Notes under the pieces: model-generated
Told to the model about the DNA's origin: nothing
Seen by the model: only the letters and a program-made list of their open reading frames with translations
Database searches by the model: none
Part shown: positions 36,505 through 49,307 of the stretch, in pieces
Position numbering within the stretch: the first letter of the stretch is position 1
How the letters are laid out: every line of letters begins with the position of its first letter
Source of the DNA: Talinum fruticosum
Taxonomy: Eukaryota > Streptophyta > Magnoliopsida > Caryophyllales > Talinaceae
Direction: 5' to 3'
Assembly (NCBI GenBank): GCA_021018815.1
Contig: JAITYX010000032.1
Coordinates: 3,596,001-3,660,000, forward strand
DNA: 64,000 nucleotides
Made by a program: the position numbers and the translations under genes

Positions 36505-39289
36505 GTAATCAATCCTCGGTCTGATCTGTGTGCCCACCTTCTATGTAGCTGGAAAAATTTTCGGAAACTTTTTAAACTTTTAATTATAACGAGTAAAGCA
36601 AAATGGCTCACTAAATTGTCCTCGACCCCTTTTGCTTTGACAGTTGCCCCTATGTGAATCTAGCTGGCGTTTGAACATAGGTAGCCTCTTGACAATTAAG
36701 GAGTGAGTTTTCGTCTATCCGATCTCTATGCTTGTGGGGGATTGTATCTCCTTAGACCACACAAACGCGGGACACAATGGGTCTTGATGTTTGTCTGATC
36801 CCCCACACCGTCCATAGCCCAGCCTCATGGGAATTGTTTTTGTCTGGTTTAGTGGAATCTATCTTTCATCGCTTCTACAACTGTCCCTTGGATTGTATAT
36901 ATGTATACTGATTTTAACATGCTTCCATGCTAGGCATCCACTGCTGCCTATGGCAATGGTGCAGGTCCTATGAATAGTGATAAGCTCTGTTGTTTTCCAG
37001 ATGAGAAATAGAACCTAACATTTTAATGTGTCAGCATTCATGCTTCAATCTTGTAGCTATTTCTGGATAGAAACCCCTGCATTTGGCTATTTCCTTGATT
37101 AAGTTGTCAATTAGTGAAAAAGGTCATGGGAGAATGTGTATTTTGAGGGTACTAAGTATCAAACTTGGTGGCTGACAAGCATATTGTTAATTCTGGTGGT
37201 ATGAAATCTACATTAGTCTTCTATCCTGGCATACTAAAAAGAGGCAGTAGTATATTGATGTTTTAACAAACTGTTGTGAGAAGCTGGAGAGGGAGAGGGG
37301 AGAAAAAGAAGGGGGAGGGGGTGCATTTATGTGGTTAGAAACTTATGGCTTTTTCGGTCTGACGCTATGACCAATTCAGACACTTGCAAAACATCGTCAC
37401 GTTATGACTGTGATGATAAGTTTGCGTTAGATTTTTTGTTCAACTAGATTGTATGTAACATTTACTTAGTGAGAGAATTTGTCAATTAGCTTGATAAAAT
37501 TGTTTCAAGTTATCTAGAACTTGATCAAAAAATCTATTTTTCATATCTTACACCAATAAAATAAAATAAATTAAAATAAAAAATAAATTAAAATAAAACC
37601 CAAAGAGGAGGGAGAGAACTTAGCTAAAGGAAGCAAAGTACACTAGTAGTCAAGTAGTACTCATACTGATGGGGATCATACTGAATGCTGATGATGAAAG
37701 AGTTGTTTAGTATCAGTCTTAATTGTGTCTGTCGGATTCGGACGGTCCATCAGCTTCAGTTCCTCTGCAACAGGAGTTTGGGTTTATTTACTCTCACCTC
37801 TGAATTCTTCAGCTGTCTTGTATTCATTACTTTAGCCTTTATGTATCCTTGTATTCATTACGCATGCTTGACACCGCCCCCCTTGGGGAAAAAGGGGCGA
37901 AACTGATTTCTAAAATTTGCTCTTTGTCAGAAGATGTTAAAGCTTATGGACCAAGAGATGTCTGGTATTTTTGAGAGGTTAGGATTTGAATCTTGTCAAT
38001 GGTTGTATATCCTTTGGAGGACAACCATCCAAATCAAATCCGTAAACCAAGTTGAGTCTCCAATCTGAGCCCTGAATTGCAAAGAAGCTGGTTCTGTTAG
38101 ACCCTAAATTAAAAACCGTTTGAAATTATGTATGTGTTCCGCGAGAGTAGAACAAATGAACAAAGTTTGTAAAAAACAGGAGTCATGTTTTGTTCGTTTG
38201 TTTCTCTTTCCTTGCACCCCCTTGTCCTAGCTAGCTAGCAAGCTCTCCATCTTTCCTCCGGAGTTTAAGTCGTCATTTATTGTATCTACCTTCCCCCACA
38301 TATGTCATTTAATGATTTTGGTACACGACTACTTCTATCCAGCTCTGTATCTCCCTTTTTTCTATTCTCAGGGCCCCCTTGTGAAAATTCAACTCTTTGC
38401 TTTGCCTTTGCGTCCACCAAATTAGCAAAAGAAATATAGTTTTAGGTTTTATACTAAAAAGAATGAAAGTTATGCATTATATCCCGTGAATCAACATCAT
38501 AAACATGTGATCCACTTTTTTAACTGAGTTGTGCATTTTCATGTACAACTAGCACGCAATGAGCATTTATCCATCCATGTATTACCTTCGCAATCGGGAT
38601 TAAAGAAAGCAAGCGTACATTTACTTTGGAGACCGCAATAACGACAATTTTCACTGTGACTTACCCTTAAGCAGGGTTTGGGGAGAACCCTGCCCTTTTT
38701 CGGAGGGAGAGTGGGTTGGTTTTTTTTTTTTTTAATCGTGATTTTGAAATGGACATTTTCTTGGGCTGTTTCTAGATAGTTTTTCGAAGTGATCACTTTG
38801 TCTTTTTGTCACATAATAACTGCACTCGAGCCAGCTCTATTATATATACATGGCAATAGTATTTGTATTAAATGTGCCCAAATAACCAACCCCTCCCCCC
38901 CAAAAAAAAAAATGGAGACGTGTGATGAACCACAAATTTTTTGAGCTAACATTATAGGCTGTTTCCTCGCAACTTTTGAAACGGCCAAAAATGGCCTTTA
39001 TTGGCATTTTTGGGTATCAATAGAGGCGGTGATGTCCCTACACACTATTAAGGATGGATCCGTGGGTGTTACTTTCAATCTTTCTTCAATCCTCCCACTA
39101 AGCTGCTTCCCTAGCCATTAATTAGTCGGTAAAAGTTGGACGACCCCTTTATCTTTCTATAAATTATACCTCCCTTTCTTCTTCCCCTTCATTTAAATGA
39201 TTTTCTCCCCCGCTGCCCTTTTTTTTGTCACCCCCCTTACCCCTCACAACTCCCCTCTCTTCTCCCTCACTCTCTCACTCTAAACCCAA
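36505..39289. other. Intergenic region between CWF19-like and KCS12
   Basis: The first part is CWF19-like 3' sequence. An A/T-only AAAATAAA-type low-complexity stretch lies at about 37555-37600. The last 200 bases are a pyrimidine-rich KCS12 promoter and leader. No gene seen. Confidence 0.5.
39158..39164 (+). promoter_or_regulatory. TATA box of the KCS12 gene
   Basis: TATAAAT lies 132 bases before the ATG, followed by a CT-rich leader. By eye only. Confidence 0.55.
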
Positions 39290-40680
39290 ATGGGGTTCTT
39301 CATCTTAGTACTTCTCTTCCCTTCTCTATACCTCCTCTTCCGCTTCCTAAGATGGGCTCATGTGGGCAGGCATCAAGACTGCTACATAATGGCCTACGAA
39401 TGCTTCAAGCCTGGCGATGACCGCAAGGTCAGCACCCAATTCTCCGGCGAGATCATAGCCCGTAACAAAAACTTGGGCCTCAACGAGTATAAGTTCCTTC
39501 TCAAGGCCATTGTGAGCTCCGGCATCGGGGAAAATACTTATGCCCCAAGAAATGTTCTCATGGGCCGTGAAGAAAATCCAACGTTGGCGGATTCATTCTC
39601 CGAGATGGACGAGTTCTTCCAAGATAGCATCGGAAAACTCCTCTTTAAGTCCGGAGTCTCAGCCCAAGATATCGACATTTTAGTCGTTAATGTGTCGATG
39701 TTTGCATCCGTCCCATCCTTGGCCTCAAGGATAGTGAATCACTACAAAATGAGGGATGATATAAAGGTCTACAATCTTAGTGGGATGGGGTGCAGTGCCA
39801 GCTTGATTTCTATTAATGCAGTCCAAAATGTGCTCAAGTCCCAGAAAGACAAATATGCTTTGGTTGTCACATCCGAGTCACTGAGTCCCAATTGGTACTC
39901 GGGCAATGATCGGTCCATGATCCTATCCAACTGTCTTTTCAGGTCAGGTGGTTCTGCCATCCTGTTAACTAACAAGTGGGCCCTACGGAATCGTGCCATG
40001 TTGAAGCTTAAGTGCCTAGTACGGACCCACCACGGCGCGAATGATGACTCTTATGAGTGTTGTAAGCAGATGGAGGATTCCCAAGGAACGCTAGGGTTCC
40101 ACCTCAGCAAGAGCCTCCCTAGGGCCGCTGCTAGGTCCTTGATCGATAATCTCAAGGAGTTAGCCCCCAGGGCCCTGCCGGTGATAGAATTGACCCGATT
40201 TATGGTCTCAGTAATGGTTCGAAAATTCATATCTGGGTCAAACAAGGCAAGCACCAATAAACCCACAATAAATTTCAAGACCGGGGTAGACCACTTCTGC
40301 CTCCACACAGGCGGGAAGGCGGTGATCGACGGCATAGGAGAGAACCTCAAGCTAAACGAGTACGACCTCGAGCCAGCGAGGATGACCCTGTATCGATTCG
40401 GGAACACATCCGCGAGTAGCTTGTGGTATGTCTTGGGGTACATGGAGGCCAAGAGGAGGTTGAAGAGGGGGAGAGGATTTTGATGGTGAGCTTTGGGGCA
40501 GGGTTCAAGTGCAATAGTTGTGTGTGGGAGGTGGTCAGAGACTTGGATGGGGGTGTCCATGCTTGGGATGACAGCATTGGGGAGTACCCACCCAAGACCT
40601 TAGCCAACCCCTACTTGGAGAAGTATGGTTGGATCCAAAATGAAGATCACACCACTTTCAAAATGCCAGAGGGTTACTAA
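39290..40680 (+). CDS. KCS12: 3-ketoacyl-CoA synthase, KCS12 type, one apparent frameshift near the C-terminus
   Basis: The condensing enzyme of very-long-chain fatty-acid elongation in the ER membrane, joining malonyl-CoA to a long-chain acyl-CoA. Intronless. One N-terminal membrane segment (residues 3-20) is followed by the FAE1/KCS core: NLGLNEYKFLLKAIVSSGIG at 61-80, the catalytic Cys168 in MGCSAS, His339 in HFCLHTGG, and Asn372 in RFGNTSAS. KCS members usually have a two-segment N-terminus; the short one fits the KCS3/12/19 subgroup. The first frame stops at 40483 after KRRLKRG. The family continues with ERILMVSFGAGFKCNSCVWE, present in the next frame to 40680. One extra G in the G5 run at 40467-40471 would join them into 463 residues ending KMPEGY. 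All catalytic residues lie before the break. From memory it matches Arabidopsis KCS12 (At2g28630) best. Confidence 0.92.
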
Positions 40681-43600
40681 CCCTACCCTAGGGCTAAAGT
40701 TATATATTATACTAAAACCATAGATCCACAGGTACCTTCTACATAGGAAAATATTCTTTTTCTATTTTTTTTAATCAAATTGGATTTTACCATTGTAATT
40801 TCAGTTTAAATAATGTCAGTATAAGTCGTCAACTGCCTCATAAAGGCATCCAAGCAAAGCCAAAACCATATACTAAAATTTAAAGTATGAAGCTTAGGAT
40901 GCCCATTAATTTGTCAATTTATGGTATTTTAATTGTATTTGGATTATATTTGTGAAGAAACAAAAATGTAGAAGTAAAGTTTCTCTGTTTTTCTGGTACT
41001 ATGCCTTTTCCCTTTTTTTTTTTTTTCTACTGTCATTTAATAGTCCTCGGAAAAAAGCTTCATAATAACCATGCATATATATAATAAATGTCCGCTTTCA
41101 AAGTAGTTGCTTCTGAATTTCAAACTGTGGTAGGATCTATACGTCTACTATGGTCCAAAAATTAAAAGGCTCGGAGGATTTAATACTTAATTCTTTCGAT
41201 CAGTACGAAATTGGACATGTTTATTTTAGCTGTTAAAAACTACAGTAGTGGTTAGTTGTAACGCGCTGTTATAAAGTACATGCTCATTGCATTCCACTAA
41301 GCTAATCAAGCCCTCCCCCCACCATCTTGTTAGGTGTACACTTTAGGTACTTGAGAATATGGAGGGCACCTTCTCGTTCTCCGAAGATTACATATACCAG
41401 TGTCTCTCAGTCATCGACCTTGGTGGTTGAATAGGGTGTTATGTGTATGAGAATTCTTTTAAAATATTTTCTTGTCTGCAACTGTATTTTTCAAAACAAA
41501 ACAATATTTCAAACATCGTACTCGGTCTTTAACTACCCAACGTGTAAGAATAGCTCATTCTCAGTGTAAGCTGGCTGATGTTATGAGTAGGCATTGGGTG
41601 GGACAAGGACAATATATGAATCCTTATCTTGAAGGTTGCCTTGGTGGATCTCCATTTGGAGAGGGCCATCGAGCAGTACCTGTACGATATGGTATTTAAG
41701 GGAATATGTGCCTCAAAACCAAATAAATATCAAATCAAAGATATAAACATACATAGTTGACAAAAAACCACGTAATTTCCTGGGAGTGTTTTATTCAGAG
41801 TATAACATATTCTGTTATTAATGGAACACAACATATGCGGCCTTCAACACTTTATGAACAGTTAGGTTCTTATCCTTGCTTAGCTGGGTTTTTTGGGAGA
41901 AAGAGAGAGAGAGAGAGAGGAGTGCTCCCTTCGCGTCTCTGTGTACTAACAAAATTTGGACCTTTTTTCCGGTTAACTGAACTGAACTGGTTTTATGTCC
42001 AGCTAACGGTATGAAATTGATTTTTTTATAATATATTTTTTTGTGTTATAGCTATTGTGGGGGCGTGAATAGTTAGTCTGAGCTGATGATAACAATTTTG
42101 ATATGCCGAGCAAAAAGGGCAGCACAACTTTTTCTTTTTGAAATCAAGGGAAGTACGTATAACATAATTATAATACAAAAGAGGAGTAAAAATCGAAGTT
42201 AGAATTTAATCTACCTAAAGTTTTAGTATTGATTCCCAAACTAAAACTTGAGTTTCCGTACTCTTTTTTTTTTTTTTTTTTATATCATGAAATTAGTTTC
42301 AGACTTTCTTCTTCATTCACATGGGTTTGGTTTTCTTTCATGCTTTCATGCGGGAAATCTGTGGTTTGCTTTTATTTCTTGGTGTTTTATTTCTCTATTT
42401 AGGACAGAAAATTGAAGAATTTTCTTTTGCTCCTTTTTTTCTTTGGTTTATGAGGGTAGTCCATTATTGACTTCGATGATTCCTTTTTTTAAAACATTAA
42501 ATGCACAGCAACTTAGGCGACTTGGGGTAGCCACTCGAAAGTAATAGGCAAGCTTCAGCTGATAAGGGAGATCATCATATGGAGTATGTCAGAGGCGGCA
42601 TTTGAGCCTTTGGTAATTGCTGAAAAACTGAGAGCGCTATCGGTTGCTATGAACCAGTCAACCGAAAACTTTCTATCCGAAGTCCGGTTTCGGTTCACAT
42701 TTTTGTGAACTAAAAGGTCCGGTTAATCGAATCAAGATGGTCAGAACCGATTTGATCCATGCACACCGCTAAGTATGGGGAGCTCTAAGCAATAACACTA
42801 GAATCAACTCATATTGTTTTCCCTCTATCTCATTCTCAGGATTGCTGTATTTCTTGTTTTCATTTGACTTGCTGGTTCAATCTTCACGAAATTTATGCAT
42901 TGTGACTGAAAGAGAGAAAATGAGAGAGTTATTGCTCGAGGAAGCAATGCTTTTCCTTGTAACATGGAGCACCCGCAAAATTAATTTTATATGAAGTAGG
43001 TGACCGTCAATCGGTTCTGGTTCATGGTTTCTGATAGTATGTCCCGGGGAAAAGCACATATGACAGCAACTGAATTTCACCGTCGTTTGTACATGGTGCC
43101 TACCAGGGCCGTAGTGAGTGTGAGCCGGCTTGGTCAAAGACTCGAGCTTGAGCTGAGTCCGAGCGGTTTCAAAGACATACCGAGTTAGGCTTAGGCCCAG
43201 CTCGGTTTGGCTCAATTAGTTCATTTTTATCCTATGTGCTTGTGTGGTGTTTGCAAAATTACCATTAGATCACCAATATCTTATTTCAACTCTTATTTCT
43301 TGAATTTAATGAGAAAATCTAAAATTTAGCTTCAATTGTGGCCTTGACTTGGAGAAGGTTTTAAGCAAGAAAAAAAAAAAAAAAGAATACAGAGCCGAGC
43401 TTAAACAATGCATTATGTATCAGAGCCCGAGCCGGAACTGAGCCACACTTTAGAGGCCTGGTGAGCTTCAAGCCAAGCTCAAGCCTGGCCATATTGTACT
43501 CAGCTCGACTCTTTTAAACCCCTAATCCCTGTCATTCCTAAGATAGCTATAGTTTCAGTTAGTTATGCTTATGTTGGAGGAATTTGACGAGGGGAGATGA

Positions 43601-46600
43601 AGCACTTTACCACTCAATCATCATAGATATAATGAATAAGGTCTTGACATAACGGATAAAATTGAAGCCTTTTATAGTTAGATGTTATGCTTAATTTCTT
43701 CCTTTTGTGTTTTATCGCTTCGGTCGTAAAAAATAAGACTCATCTCTAATATAATGTTTCACTATTTATTTATTACACAGTACGTCATATAGATTACAAA
43801 TTATGAGAGAAAAAGTAAGGTAAACCATCACAAGAAAGTGCTTCCTTTTTAGCATTTGAATGATGAGGCAGCCAGTTTTGAATAGGCTAGTTTTGGGGCC
43901 AAAATGATGTCTTATTTTGTGGGGTAACTTCTTGTTGTTGAGCTAATATTTATGAGCTTGTCTTATATGTGAATAAGTCTACTGACATTATGAGATATGA
44001 TATATAAATAAAATATGATCGAATTACACGCAACTTGGTCGGAAAAACAAGACTTCTATGAGACGACTATTATCGATTGCTTTTATTTTAATTGCAGAAT
44101 TCAATACAATAATAAATGACCCATAAGAAGGAAATCAAACTTTTTGTAATTGTCTGTTGGGTTACTTTTACTGTAATGTTTGATTTTCCTTGTCTTATTG
44201 GCCAATTAATTATCGGGGAAAAAAAAAACAAGAAGGGAAAAAAGAAGATCGAGAAAAAGAACAAGTCACAGCAAGAAGAAGAAGGAGAAGAAGTCATAGT
44301 TGGGTGGGTATCGGTTTGTTAAAGTCGTGGAGTACTTTGATAAGATGGAGACTTGTGTAAGAGGAAACTCACGCTCATTTATGCACCACTACGATACCGT
44401 ATTGAATTTGCATATAGTCAACTCTATACTACACCCACCTTATACTAAATTATCCTTAAAATTTAGGACTGAGCCAGTTCACTGCCTGTGTGTTTCCTGT
44501 ATACCAATCAAGTCAAGTCGTTGGTAGACGAATGAGTATCACTTAAGGTTGCCAGTTAGATACATGGAGTGTTCAGTATCGGTTTGATCTTAAAATTATA
44601 TATACAGATACTTATCTCGTATAAAGATACTTTTAAATTTGTTTTGTTTTAATCTATATCGATGTTAAGACTTTAAAGTCTATCGGTTACTCCAAATGAG
44701 TATTAAGTGACACCCAATCGGATCAATATCATATGTAAAAGATGTGTCATATGTGTAATTTTGTAAATATGAAAAATTATAGATAAAAAGATGATTTTAA
44801 GTTGATGTATGATTGTATGATTTTTAAATTGAGGCAAGACTTTTAAGAAGTATCCTGATGCATGATGCATATCATTAAATAACGATTAGAAATAATTAAC
44901 CGATAATAAAAAGGTCATCCGATTCTATTTTAAATTAGATTAACTATAAGTTGTGTCGGATCGTGTTCGAGTCAATAATATTTGGGTGGAATTTATATCG
45001 GAATAGATTGTTCCTCCAATCTCCCAATTTTGCTCTCCGAATCAAGGAGAATGGACGGAATGTTTATCAATTTTTCCTCCCGTCATTTCAAGTAGGTCAT
45101 AAAAGTAAGCAATCAAACAAAAATAAACATCACATGAATTGAAAAGTCAAACAAAAGAATGATAAAAATAGATTTTTAGGCGGAGTGGATTACTTGACCC
45201 CAATGATCTCGTGCTTCTTCCGCCAAACTTAGAGTCAACTGATTTTATCTTTAAGTTACTCACTCTAAGACACGAGACAGACGTAATTAGATCATACAAT
45301 ACGTCAAAATACGATACAAAAATAAATAAATAAACCAATGAGACTATCTCATTCAACCCTAGACCCACAACATTGAATGTAAATATACATGTAGAGACAG
45401 AAGAAGTTGTGCATGACTTCACAAGTTTGTGCGCTTGAGAAGAAAGACAAATGAATATGAGAAGGGAAGTCACAGTCATAATAATATATAGGATTTTGAG
45501 GCAAGCATATCACATGAGTTTGAATCCTATCCAGCCCATATCTTACTCCCTTTGTACCCTATAATTACATGGACTGCCCAACTACTTAAGCCATACCGAC
45601 GACCAAATTAAATGACATTGCCCTCTTGCTTCAAAATTTGGTTAACCCCATCTCAATGTTTCATTATCAACATTAAGATTCCCCATGTGAAGTGGATTAG
45701 AGGATGTGTTAGGTTTGGGATGGGTTACTCTCCATGCTTGATTTACATAAGTATATTGCCCATAGACATCGGTTTTCCATCTAATCATTTAGATTTTCCC
45801 CGGCCTGATTTTAGGTTAAAGGAGAATTTTAAAAGACCAATTATAGTTTTCGAGTTTTTTTTTTTTTTACGTATTTTGTAGTTCGTTGTATCCGCAACCA
45901 TCACTATATTTAGATATTCATAGGCACGCACACAAATAAGAACGTGATAAAGTCTCCTTCCCTCCATGTGTTTGACAAGATAACTCTAACAATCAATTTA
46001 TAAGTAATAATTAATGGTCAATTTTTGGGTTTGTTAGCTCTGTTTATCTTAAACGACTGGTCATAATCTATCAATTTGACTTTCTTTCACATTAATTATA
46101 CAAAAAGTAATCAGTCCTCTTTGGCCATCTTAAAATGATTGGTCATAATCTATCCATTTGGCTTTCGTTTTCTTCTTTAATGGAATCATAAACAAAAGAT
46201 TTAGAACAGATTCGGATTTAAGTATGTTTTGTATAATATAGAGAATGAAATTTTATTAATGAGAAGGTATATCCATTTACAAAGATAATTTTTTAATAAA
46301 AATAAATTTAAAATATCAAAAAGGAGCTTTATTTCGACAAAATTAATTGTATATATGGTTCCGTCCGACTCGCTTATGTCACATCAATCGAGCAACAAAC
46401 TGTGTTTTTCTACTCGAGGAGTTATAGTATAACTTCATAGAATAAATAATTCTAACCTGAAAAAAAAAATATCCCCCTTGATCGAACCATATGAGTTCAA
46501 TTGAATCATTCTCATCAAATCGAGTGTAATTAATTGATAAAAATCTTATAAATATACTCCAATTCAATCATTATTCTTAATAAAATTTGCGCATACAAGC

Positions 46601-48299
46601 AAAAGAAATAACTCACTCACAGGCAAACAACTAAACATTCACGAGAAGGAGATAAACCCTACCTCTAAAAAACGGAGAGAAGTCATAACTCTTACAAGAA
46701 AGAGAGAAAATTATTTAAAAAAATCACAATACCTATAGATATTGATTCGATTGCATAAATTAATGTAAAAAAATGGGCTTATCATAGTTGTAATTAGGCC
46801 ATTAATATCCCCAAAAACCTAGAAAAGAGAAGATTGTAATAAATGCAAAATTAAAATTTAGAGAGGAGGAAAAAGGAGAGAGGAGACTACTAAGCGGAAA
46901 TATATTACACAAACCGATATATTGTATGAGATTCAAATACTTGAACTTGTGTATTTTAATTTTATTTTTTAACAAACTAAATTACACTATTGGTCCAAAA
47001 TATTTAAAAGGGGCTTTGAATTAAAATAAATTATACTTTTAAGGGTATTGAATGTTTATATATCAAACAATGAAGTTGATTGATCGTGCACCATACTTTG
47101 AGAGTGATTTTTTCTAAACCACCACCTATTTAGGGCGTCAATTTGATTGTTTTATGACTTGTCAAACTAAGAAAAGAAGAATTACTGTGCTACACCCAAC
47201 TAAATCAATTATTCTCAACTTGACACATTATAAAACAACCGAATTGTCGCCTCTTAAATAGGTTGTACTTTAGAAAAGAAAATCACCCCACGATACGATA
47301 CATGATCAGCCAACTTTATAATTATATATATAAACGTCCAATTTATTTTAATTCAATAACCCAATTTAAAAGTTTTTCAAAAGTTAAATTTGGTAGAAGG
47401 TTTGAAGTATTTCCTATTGAAAGGATGGCTACGTAGATATAAAAATATCTACTCTCTTTTTAGATTGAGGATAAATTGAGGGATGATAATGAAACTAGAG
47501 AAAAATTAAGCTCACTTTATATTTGTTTGACAATATTAAAATGTTGGGAGAATAGTCGAATTCAATGCCTTCCATTTTACCTCAATTTTTATTCAACTCA
47601 CAATTGGGGAAAGGGGAGGAAAAATTCTTTAATGAACTCACCCTCATTTTCTTTCACTTTCCTTGCTAATAAATCCAAACAAAGTGAAGGTGAAGAAAAA
47701 TTAACCCCAAATCCCCCATTTCAAACCAAGTTAATTCATATGTTATATTTTTAATAATATATATTCCCTTTCCTAAAATCAAAATAAAATATGTGAAATT
47801 TTTTTTTCCTAAGAGATAGATACAAGAGGAAGGAAAAAATACGTAAATATGACTCTCGTCTCGCAAAGCCGTATATATTTGAATTTCTCTAGATTCTATT
47901 ATTTATTTTTTAACAATGGTAAAGGTAAATAAGGTTAAATTGTATATTTTCACAAGAGCATGTCCAATCACGTCATCGAGAGTGAAGAATCCCAAAAGGC
48001 GGGTGAATCAAATATTTGACATACTTTAGATAACCAATCAGCTGTCATATTAAACTTTCCGAAAATATATTGCACCAGAAGAAATTATGTATGTGAGTAC
48101 TTGGAAGGGCTATAATGTTGTTGCCTTCTACAACGAGACATCTGAAAAAACACTTTGTTAGCATTGGTTGTTCTTGGATTTGTTAGATGAGGGAGGCCCA
48201 AAGTGGAATTAGCCCATTGGGCTACTATTTAGTCTTTTTATAAAATTTTAAAAAAATTTAGCCTTTTTGTTTAGGAGGGTAATTAAGTCAACCCTAAAA
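40681..48299. other. Gene-free interval between KCS12 and NMD3
   Basis: About 7.6 kb with no supported gene. Several scattered open frames of 60-110 codons (for example near 41472, 42877 and 45147) lack recognisable domains or splice partners. A (GA)n run is at about 41903-41919 and long T or A runs occur at about 42268 and 43372. A purine-rich A/G stretch is at about 44220-44290. Confidence 0.5.
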
Positions 48300-49307
48300 C
48301 CGACTCTGAGCCGAAAATAATGACGGTCTCTCTCTCTCTCTCTTCAATTAAAATCCTAAAACCCCTGTCTCCATTATTTCTGGCTGCGGCTCCTCAAACC
48401 CTAGCTCCGCCACATCCACCGCCTTCCGCCGACGCCAAGTTCATCTCTCTACCCTCTATATCCCTTCCGTGTGCGCCGATTAGCTTCTGGTACTTGTTCT
48501 CCCTTCTCTCTCTTCAGATTTTGCGAAAAGTTGAATGTAGTGATGATTGTTTTTTTTATGATTGTACGTGATTCATTTTGGTGTCCATTTGATATCTTGT
48601 TGAGTGATTGCTTGTGGATTGAATTAAGAAATTTGATCTTTCCAACGTCAAATGAGCTTGTTGATATTTTTTGTGTGCTAATATTCCTCAATCTTTTGTT
48701 TACTAAAGTTAGTCTCTGTTCATATAAAAGTATTAAACAGTGCGATTTTTTTCCTGCTTGCATATATGTTGATGGTTATTTTTTCCTGTTATATTATGGA
48801 ATTGGAAATGGAGGGGAAAATCTAGTAAAGTGATTTGGCCTGAGAGACTGATTGATGTGAATGTTTGTTAGTTTTTGGAAAATGGGTGTGTTTTGAGCTT
48901 GATGCTCTTTTATTATGAAATATGAATTCAAGGTCAGCCCAAATGTCCATGGAGCTTTGGATTCGTTAAATTTAGCATGGCACCCTATAGCTTTTGATCA
49001 AAATTTACATTTTTACCCAAAGAATCATGTTCTGCTTCATTTGACTGAAGTTGAAATAGCATAAAACATAGTGCGAACCAGAATTAGGAAGGGAATGGAC
49101 AATATTCTTACTGTTGTTAGGATTTTCTTATTGTAGTTTAAAATAGCATACAGCCTTTTGTTGTCCTCATTCCAAGATTTTATCTTTAATTACATGCCAC
49201 ATAGGGATGGCAAAGTAATGGCTTAGGGGTGATTATTTTGTGTGCATAGTTCATGTTTTGATAATTTTCTGTGTACTGGTTGCTTACCTCCAGGTTTCTT
49301 ATCAGCA
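48300..49307 (+). other. 5' leader and leader intron of NMD3
   Basis: A CT-rich leader exon (about 48300-48489) ends CTTCTG|GTACTT. An acceptor CCTCCAG at 49287-49293 returns 14 bases before the NMD3 ATG. The reading frame open from the ATG at 49242 crosses this acceptor and its first 22 residues are intron sequence, not protein. Confidence 0.6.

Noticed and set aside
40467..40483. Programmed ribosomal frameshifting in KCS12
   Set aside because: No slippery heptamer plus pseudoknot is apparent, the KCS family does not use it, and three other genes show the same kind of one-base loss.
41472..41699. 75-codon frame with a Gly-rich C-terminal half
   Set aside because: Superficially protein-like but no family recognised and no flanking exons found.
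42877..43215. 112-codon minus-strand frame
   Set aside because: No recognisable fold, no promoter, and compositionally like the surrounding intergenic DNA.
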